Assembly: GCA_964012875.1 (NCBI GenBank)
Contig: CAXGUU010000112.1
Span: 1 to 10,128 of the forward strand
Origin: CAXGUU01 sp964012875
Lineage (GTDB): Bacteria > Pseudomonadota > Gammaproteobacteria > Ga0077536
Reading direction: 5' to 3'
DNA length: 10,128 nt
The notes beneath the pieces were generated by a model that was not told the origin of the DNA, made no database searches, and was given only the letters and a program-made list of their open reading frames with translations. Position 1 is the stretch's first letter. Each line of letters starts with the position of its first letter. The translations under genes and the position numbers were made by a program. Shown here piece after piece: positions 6,411 to 10,128 of this stretch.

Positions 6411-7214
6411 CTAAATATCTTCAAAGTCGCCATGTCGTCCCTGCCCACGCTTAAACCGCGTCGCACCGGCGATGCCCTCGGCGGCCAGCATGTCGATACT
6501 GTTATCCCATTCCGCGCGCATCCCTTCATCGACGCTCAGTCCGTGCTGCAGATAGACCGAACGCCGGTCCGCATTCATACAACCCTGCGGAAAGCGTGCG
6601 ATTTCCGCCGCTAGTGCTTCGGCTGCCCGACGCGAGTCGCCGTCGGCGACGACCTGTTCACAGGCACCAATCCTGAGCGCCTCTTCCGCCGGCACCTTGC
6701 GTCCGGTCATAATGATTTCCAGCGCTCGCCCCTGCCCGACCAGACGCGGTAGGCGTACAGTGCCACCGTCGATCAGCGGTACGCCCCAGCGCCGGCAATA
6801 AACGCCCATGTACGCGCTTTGTTCCATGATGCGAACGTCGCACCACAGCGCCAGTTCCATGCCGCCGGCCACGGCAGGACCCGCAATGGCGCCAATCACC
6901 GGTTTCGACAAATCCATCCGGCTCGGGCCCATCGGTCCCCGCGGCGCCTCGACGTTGGGATCGGCCGGGTAGTCGAGATGACCAAGTGGTTCAGCTTCCT
7001 CGGCCAGCGAACTCGCGAACTTCAGATCCCAGCCAGCACAGAATGCGTCGCCCTCGCCCCAGAACACGGCGACGCGGGCTTGTGGGTCGGCATCGAAGTC
7101 GTTAAACGCGGCGACCAGCGCATCGGCGCTCTCAGGATCCATTGCATTTCGTACTTCCGGTCGGCTGTGAATAACGGTCGTTACCGCGCCGTTTTTTTCT
7201 ACTCGAACTGTCAT
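6411..7214 (-). CDS. Enoyl-CoA hydratase/isomerase (crotonase) family protein
   Basis: This 267-residue crotonase-fold protein binds an acyl-CoA and stabilises an enolate in an oxyanion hole, as in fatty-acid or aromatic beta-oxidation. The first oxyanion segment is AFCAGWDL (57-64) and the second AGPAVAGGMELALWCDVRI (111-129), in which Glu120 matches the first catalytic Glu of rat enoyl-CoA hydratase. The second catalytic Glu, normally in a 'QPE' segment, is absent: here the segment reads MGVYCRRWGVPLIDGG (136-151). Loss of one Glu is common in isomerases, thioesterase-like and other crotonases, so simple hydration is doubtful. ATG at 7214 follows AGGGGA at 7221-7226 with 6-nt spacing. It appears to be the first intact gene of the operon that continues into the acyl-CoA ligase 291 nt downstream. 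Confidence 0.9.
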   Translation of the reverse strand: MTVRVEKNGAVTTVIHSRPEVRNAMDPESADALVAAFNDFDADPQARVAVFWGEGDAFCAGWDLKFASSLAEEAEPLGHLDYPADPNVEAPRGPMGPSRMDLSKPVIGAIAGPAVAGGMELALWCDVRIMEQSAYMGVYCRRWGVPLIDGGTVRLPRLVGQGRALEIIMTGRKVPAEEALRIGACEQVVADGDSRRAAEALAAEIARFPQGCMNADRRSVYLQHGLSVDEGMRAEWDNSIDMLAAEGIAGATRFKRGQGRHGDFEDI

Positions 7215-7239
7215 GGCGTTTCCCCTCTGAGTTGAACAT

Positions 7240-7631
7240 TCACACCCAAGAATAGCCGCTAAAGATCGCCATCAGCGCGGATGCTTTCGATGAGAACGTA
7301 GGGAAACCTGAACATGCCGCCCCAGAAGACCCCGAAAACAGTGCCTTCTGCACCCCAACCCTCGCGCCAGGAAACCCAGCAGCGGACCAATAGCCCGGGA
7401 AATCACCTGTCCGGAAATATCCCGTGTCGTCTCGCGTTCGACTTGCCAGCGCAAATGCGTACGGTCGACCGCGCGAACATGTTGTCGCACCGGAGGCATT
7501 CGCGTTACGGCGCTGCCGGAACGTGTTTTCTCTCTGGCCTGCACAGCGTGGCATCATCTAGTCCGCCAATGACCTCTTAAGCGCACCGGGTTCCGGTTTT
7601 TGCAATGTGGCGCTGTACTTCTTCCGCGCCG
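7240..7631 (-). pseudogene. Possible remnant of an SRPBCC-type (START/polyketide cyclase-like) gene
   Basis: This is the longest stretch without an intact gene. Read on the minus strand from 7631, one frame gives EEVQRHIAKTGTRCA, a TAA, then EVIGGLDDATLCRPE, resembling the start of SRPBCC proteins ('v.r.I.ap...vWevigdld...w.pe'), with the stop where Trp is often found. A different frame then gives VDRTHLRWQVERE and SRAIGPLLGFLARG, resembling the C-terminal strand and long helix. The middle is missing or unreadable, and no frame has a good start. Such proteins bind hydrophobic ligands and often sit in oxidative catabolic clusters. The match is by eye across frames and may be chance; I see no RNA gene or terminator here. 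Confidence 0.25.
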
Positions 7632-8357
7632 TCAATCGAGCTCAATTGCCTCCGGACAACGCTCCGTGCGCCTGACCTCGGTTTCGAACAGCAGACCATC
7701 GTCCAGTTCCGGCATTTCGAGGGCGCCGGTAAGCGGTTCCAGCTGAAGTACGTAGTCGGCCCAGGGCCGATCTTCCCACAACGCTTCGAGACGATCTTCT
7801 TCGTCCGGATCAAGGTCTTCCCATTGCTTGCGGTGGCCGGGATCGTTGTTCGGATCGATCATGCAGAGCGCGTTCAGCCAGTCCGGGAAATCCTGCGTGG
7901 GCCTTGTCTTACGCCACCAGTCGCCAAACCGCTGCTGTTCATCCCAGTCGACATCGTCGGCCTGCATCAGGCAATAAGGTGCGTTGAAACTAGTGACCAT
8001 GGTGTAAAGCGTGGCCGCATACTCGCCCTCTTGAATGCCAATGCTATTGCCGTCGTAGGAGTCATCGGCAGCGTCGAACAAGTCATGCAGGCCGTTCGCT
8101 ATCACGATCCGACCGCTCGGCGCAGACAGCTTCCAGCGCACCCGGCCGATCCAGCCGGCCTCTTCCGGTTCGGTGAGCGCGCCGACCCGTGCACGCAAAC
8201 CGAGCGGGAATTTCTCCGACAGGGCAAATGGGAGCAGTTCACCATTGGCGACCGCATCATCCCAGCCGTCATCGTCTTCGAGCCGGTCGGTGACGAACTC
8301 GACATCGGCAATCAGCAGCGAGCGACCGTCCGCGGGTATGAAAAAGTCCTGATACAT
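7632..8357 (-). CDS. Acidic protein of unknown family
   Basis: This 241-residue protein begins MYQDFFIPADGRSLLIADV and I do not recognise it. It has no signal peptide, membrane segment, Cys cluster or obvious nucleotide motif, so it is probably soluble and cytoplasmic. It is rich in Asp, Glu and Trp, notably LEDDDGWDDAV (24-34 region), DDVDWDEQQRFGDWWRKTRP in the middle and DLDPDEEDRLEALWEDRPWAD toward the C-terminus. The N-terminal half looks like alternating strands, and the pattern suggests a globular fold rather than a disordered acidic tail. ATG at 8357 was chosen because residues further upstream in the open frame look unlike protein and overlap the divergent ferredoxin region; the ribosome site is weak (GGACAG). 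It faces a ferredoxin remnant across a 93-nt gap and lies upstream of the crotonase operon on the same strand. Confidence 0.75.
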   Translation of the reverse strand: MYQDFFIPADGRSLLIADVEFVTDRLEDDDGWDDAVANGELLPFALSEKFPLGLRARVGALTEPEEAGWIGRVRWKLSAPSGRIVIANGLHDLFDAADDSYDGNSIGIQEGEYAATLYTMVTSFNAPYCLMQADDVDWDEQQRFGDWWRKTRPTQDFPDWLNALCMIDPNNDPGHRKQWEDLDPDEEDRLEALWEDRPWADYVLQLEPLTGALEMPELDDGLLFETEVRRTERCPEAIELD

Positions 8358-8450
8358 AGATGCTGTCCGAAAAGATATCTGCCGAATTCTGGTTGAGAAC
8401 CGGGGTGCATTCAATCTCCCCCCCACTGACATCGAGGTTCGAGCGGGCGT

Positions 8451-8759
8451 ATGCGCCTGGCCATCGGCCGGCGCTCGCGGCACCGAACACGTGGTCGAGG
8501 CCTGCGCCGGTGATTCGCTCATGATGACCGCTATTGATAACGGCTTCCCCGACATTGACGGTGATTGTGGCGGCAACTGCGCCTGCGCCACCTGCCATAT
8601 CTATGTCGATAGCCCCTCACAGGTAGAGCTGATGAACAGGAAACGGACATGCTCGCCATTGCCGATGGTGTCACGGAGCAAAGCCGCCTGGACTGCCAGA
8701 TTCAGTTCACCGAAGCGATGGACGGCCTTGTGATTCGGCTGCCAGAAGGTCAGCACTAG
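8451..8759 (+). pseudogene. Frameshifted adrenodoxin-type 2Fe-2S ferredoxin
   Basis: The sequence encodes a nearly complete adrenodoxin/putidaredoxin-type ferredoxin, an electron donor to P450s or oxygenases, but in more than one frame. One frame reads RGTEHVVEACAGDSLM, AIDNGFPDIDGDCGGN and CACATCHIYVD, giving the Cys-x5-Cys-x2-Cys cluster ligands. Around 8629 a one-base loss moves the rest to another frame: DEQETDMLAIADGV, EQSRLDCQIQF with the fourth Cys ligand, then EAMDGLVIRLPEGQH and TAG 8757-8759, an exact family-style ending. Without correction the product reads RKRTCSPLPMV and stops at 8733, losing the normal fourth ligand. The start is also unclear: ATG 8451 gives MRLAIG in the frame of the final stop, needing a compensating +1 near 8465, while GTG 8491 is too late for a full fold. 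No P450 or ferredoxin reductase is nearby. Confidence 0.8.
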
Positions 8760-8833
8760 CATATCGATCGCAGTCGCCACGAACCAGATCGATTAATTAG
8801 TGACCCTTCCGTAAACGCCCGTTGGTTTGACGG

Positions 8834-9073
8834 GCAGACTGGCAACCGCGATACGCCGAACTGGGCGTCAACGTCGCCGCCATGACTGACGATGCGCTAA
8901 CTAAGCGACGCGATTTCCCGATCGCCCGTTTTTCGAAGGGATTTGCGAATACCTCACGACGCTGCAGTAGTCCGCGCCATGGTATTCGCTTCCGCATCCC
9001 ACCGGAGCGAGCGGCTACAATGGCACGCCAGGGGTCGGACGCACGGGTAGCTTACTTTGAATATCAACGATGA
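8834..9073 (+). pseudogene. Degraded redoxin (AhpC/TSA peroxiredoxin-like) remnant
   Basis: One frame, opening after a TGA at 8828-8830, reads RADW then QPRYAELGVNVAAMTDD, which resembles the thioredoxin-fold segment of AhpC/TSA-type redoxins, 'DWCPyCk...L..ryaeLGvnvaamtyD'. The dozen residues holding the CxxC or peroxidatic Cys would fall between ADW and QPRY and are missing. The frame continues through RRDFPIARF, RHGIRFRIPP (where 'yGIphPg' is expected) and ends ARVAYFEYQR followed by TGA 9071-9073, like the 'v.akyFe..yr.r' ending of the family. There is no suitable start codon before the ATG at 8882. The 3' end overlaps the TTG start of the following PhyH-like gene. This is motif reading on a badly worn sequence. 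Confidence 0.35.
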
Positions 9074-9902
9074 AGAATTCCTTGGTGCCTACGAGCGTGA
9101 CGGATTCATCTTCCCGTATCCGGTCATCGGGGCGTCTGAAGCGTGCGAAATCCGCGCCGACCTTGAAGCAGCCGAGTCGGAACTGGCGAAAGAGCCTGAA
9201 AAACTTGCATTACTGCGGGCCTACCCTGATCGCGTGCTGCCGTCCTTCGATGCCCTCATCCGCCATCCGCGTCTGGTCGTGGCGGCACAGAAGCTGTTGG
9301 GACCTGATCTGGTGGTATGGAGCGCGGGACTGTTCATCAAGGAAGCCAATACACCCAGCTATGTGAGCTGGCACCAGGATCTGAACTACTGGGGTCTGGA
9401 TGACGCACGGGAAGTGACGGCCTGGGTAGCGCTCTCGCCATCAACGGTAGCCAGCGGCTGCATGCGTTTTATTCCGGGCTCACATGTGGACGAACTGCAA
9501 CCGCATAAAGATTCTTTCGCGCCCGATAACCTACTCTCCCGCGGCCAGGAACTGGCCGTGAAAGTGGATGAACAAAAAGCGGTCGACATCATTTTGCAAA
9601 GCGGGCAGGCGTCGCTGCACCATGGCCATCTCTTTCATGGTTCCAACCCAAACTCAACGAGTGCTCGCCGCATTGGCGCCGCGATCCGTTACATGTCGAC
9701 ATCAATGAAGCAAACGACTGGTGATCGTTCGCTGGTAGCATTGGTCAGCGGTAAAGATCGTTATGACCATTTCACCATCGCGCCTACCCCGGCGGGCCGT
9801 TTACTCGACGAGAATTTTGAACAGTGTCGCATTGACGCCGCGATCAAGCGCAAAATCCTTTACGCAGGTGCCGAGCAGAACGGCGGTCAACGCTACCGAT
9901 AG
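9057..9902 (+). CDS. Phytanoyl-CoA dioxygenase (PhyH) family Fe(II)/2-oxoglutarate oxygenase
   Basis: This 281-residue protein carries the full PhyH active site. SWHQDLNYWGLDD gives His106 and Asp108, LFHGSNPN gives the distal His194, and ARRIGAAIRYM carries the 2-oxoglutarate-binding Arg (204 or 205). CMRFIPGSH (135-143) and NLLSRGQEL (158-166) are conserved in a PhyH subgroup common in marine bacteria whose substrate is unknown to me. It is clearly a different subgroup from the PhyH-like gene at 184-1068: the spacing between HxD and distal His and the insert differ. The start is TTG 9057: an in-frame TAG lies at 9048-9050 and no in-frame ATG exists before residue 136, so TTG is the only option that keeps MNINDEEFLGAYERDGF. 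The ribosome site is weak. Its stop is 5 nt from that of the convergent flavin oxidoreductase gene. Confidence 0.9.
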   Translation: MNINDEEFLGAYERDGFIFPYPVIGASEACEIRADLEAAESELAKEPEKLALLRAYPDRVLPSFDALIRHPRLVVAAQKLLGPDLVVWSAGLFIKEANTPSYVSWHQDLNYWGLDDAREVTAWVALSPSTVASGCMRFIPGSHVDELQPHKDSFAPDNLLSRGQELAVKVDEQKAVDIILQSGQASLHHGHLFHGSNPNSTSARRIGAAIRYMSTSMKQTTGDRSLVALVSGKDRYDHFTIAPTPAGRLLDENFEQCRIDAAIKRKILYAGAEQNGGQRYR

Positions 9903-9907
9903 TGCGC

Positions 9908-10128
9908 TCAGCCAGGGGTCTGCTGATTCAGGTGATCGCGAAAGGTCTCCCCGCTGTATTCACGCCGATAGACCCCGCGTTGCTGCAAAACAGGCACGAC
10001 TTCATCGACGAACTCAGCGAAGTTGTCGGGCATGACCGAGGGTGTAAGGTTGAAGCCATCGCCGCCCGTTTCGTCCAGTATCGCCTGCAGTTGATCGGCT
10101 ACCTGCTCGGGCGTCCCAACGATTTGCG
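9908..10128 (-). CDS. LLM-class flavin-dependent oxidoreductase (NtaA/DszA-type monooxygenase), C-terminal part
   Basis: The right edge cuts this gene; 72 codons and the TGA stop (9908-9910) are visible on the minus strand. They read IVGTPEQVADQLQAI, TGGDGFNLTPSVMP, FVDEVVPVLQQRGVYR and REYSGETFRDHL. 'vGtPeqVAd.l', 'DGFnl.p...P....fvd.VvP.LQ.RG..r.eY.g.TlRehL' is the C-terminal signature of the nitrilotriacetate, DszA and SnaA group of bacterial-luciferase-like monooxygenases. These use reduced FMN supplied by a partner reductase to oxidise a C-S, C-N or related bond. The flavin-binding and substrate regions lie outside the window. It converges on the PhyH-like gene with only 5 nt between stops, so transcripts from the two strands probably overlap. 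Confidence 0.88.
   Translation of the reverse strand, partial: QIVGTPEQVADQLQAILDETGGDGFNLTPSVMPDNFAEFVDEVVPVLQQRGVYRREYSGETFRDHLNQQTPG

Noticed and set aside
7605..8396. Plus-strand open frame of 263 codons opposite the acidic protein
   Set aside because: Both frames are open, but the minus-strand product has balanced, protein-like composition while the plus-strand one looks like a mirror frame and overlaps the divergent start region.
8620..8640. Programmed ribosomal frameshift in the ferredoxin
   Set aside because: No slippery heptamer or following stem-loop is visible at the frame change, and ferredoxins of this family are not known to be made that way.
8817..8835. Hairpin GCCCGT-7 nt-ACGGGC as a transcription terminator
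   Set aside because: The stem is only 6 bp and is not followed by a T-run; it also falls at the edge of the redoxin remnant.
9016..9021. TACAAT as a -10 promoter element for the PhyH-like gene at 9057
   Set aside because: The hexamer is good, but I found no -35 at 16-18 nt upstream; a single hexamer is too little.
1..10128. CRISPR array, tRNA or rRNA genes, transposases, toxin-antitoxin or defence systems
   Set aside because: I found no direct repeat array, no cloverleaf-like sequence and no frame with such motifs on either strand.

Overview
The window reads as chromosomal DNA of a moderately GC-rich, aerobic bacterium, most likely a marine or host-associated gammaproteobacterium. This comes from protein style and gene content (three phytanoyl-CoA dioxygenase-like genes, an LLM-class flavin oxidoreductase, acyl-CoA ligase, crotonase, SDR, SixA-like phosphatase); no rRNA or marker gene is present to confirm it. 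I see no tRNA, rRNA, CRISPR array, transposase or phage gene.

Layout. Positions 1-1068 (minus) hold two PhyH-like non-heme Fe(II)/2-oxoglutarate oxygenase genes joined by an ATGA overlap; the downstream one runs off the left edge. A 123-bp segment bounded by 18-bp inverted repeats (1121-1243) separates them from a SixA-like phosphohistidine phosphatase (minus), which has a TGA at its third codon. A 133-bp divergent gap leads to a nitroreductase (plus, 1892-2590). After it lies a frameshifted remnant of an AraC-type DNA-binding domain (2640-2882). Positions 2900-7214 (minus) form a likely catabolic operon, read right to left: crotonase, a decayed small ORF, acyl-CoA ligase, hydroxypyruvate-isomerase-like TIM barrel, SDR oxidoreductase. 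Upstream of the crotonase is a possible remnant of an SRPBCC-type gene (7240-7631), then an acidic protein of unknown family (7632-8357, minus). Diverging from it on the plus strand are a frameshifted adrenodoxin-type 2Fe-2S ferredoxin (8451-8759), a degraded redoxin-like stretch (8834-9073) and a third intact PhyH-like gene (9057-9902). The C-terminal end of an LLM flavin monooxygenase (9908-10128, minus) converges on it with a 5-nt gap.

How it fits together. The intact genes suggest uptake and oxidation of organic acids or lipids: the ligase makes a CoA thioester, the crotonase and SDR act on CoA or alcohol/ketone intermediates, and the PhyH-like and flavin enzymes oxidise unactivated or heteroatom-bearing substrates. 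No substrate can be named from sequence. The most striking property of the window is that long metabolic ORFs are clean while nearly every space between them holds a recognisable or possible broken gene. That looks like active gene decay in a genome that keeps its oxidative catabolism, although assembly error must be excluded. I did not find a convincing new defence or multi-gene system.
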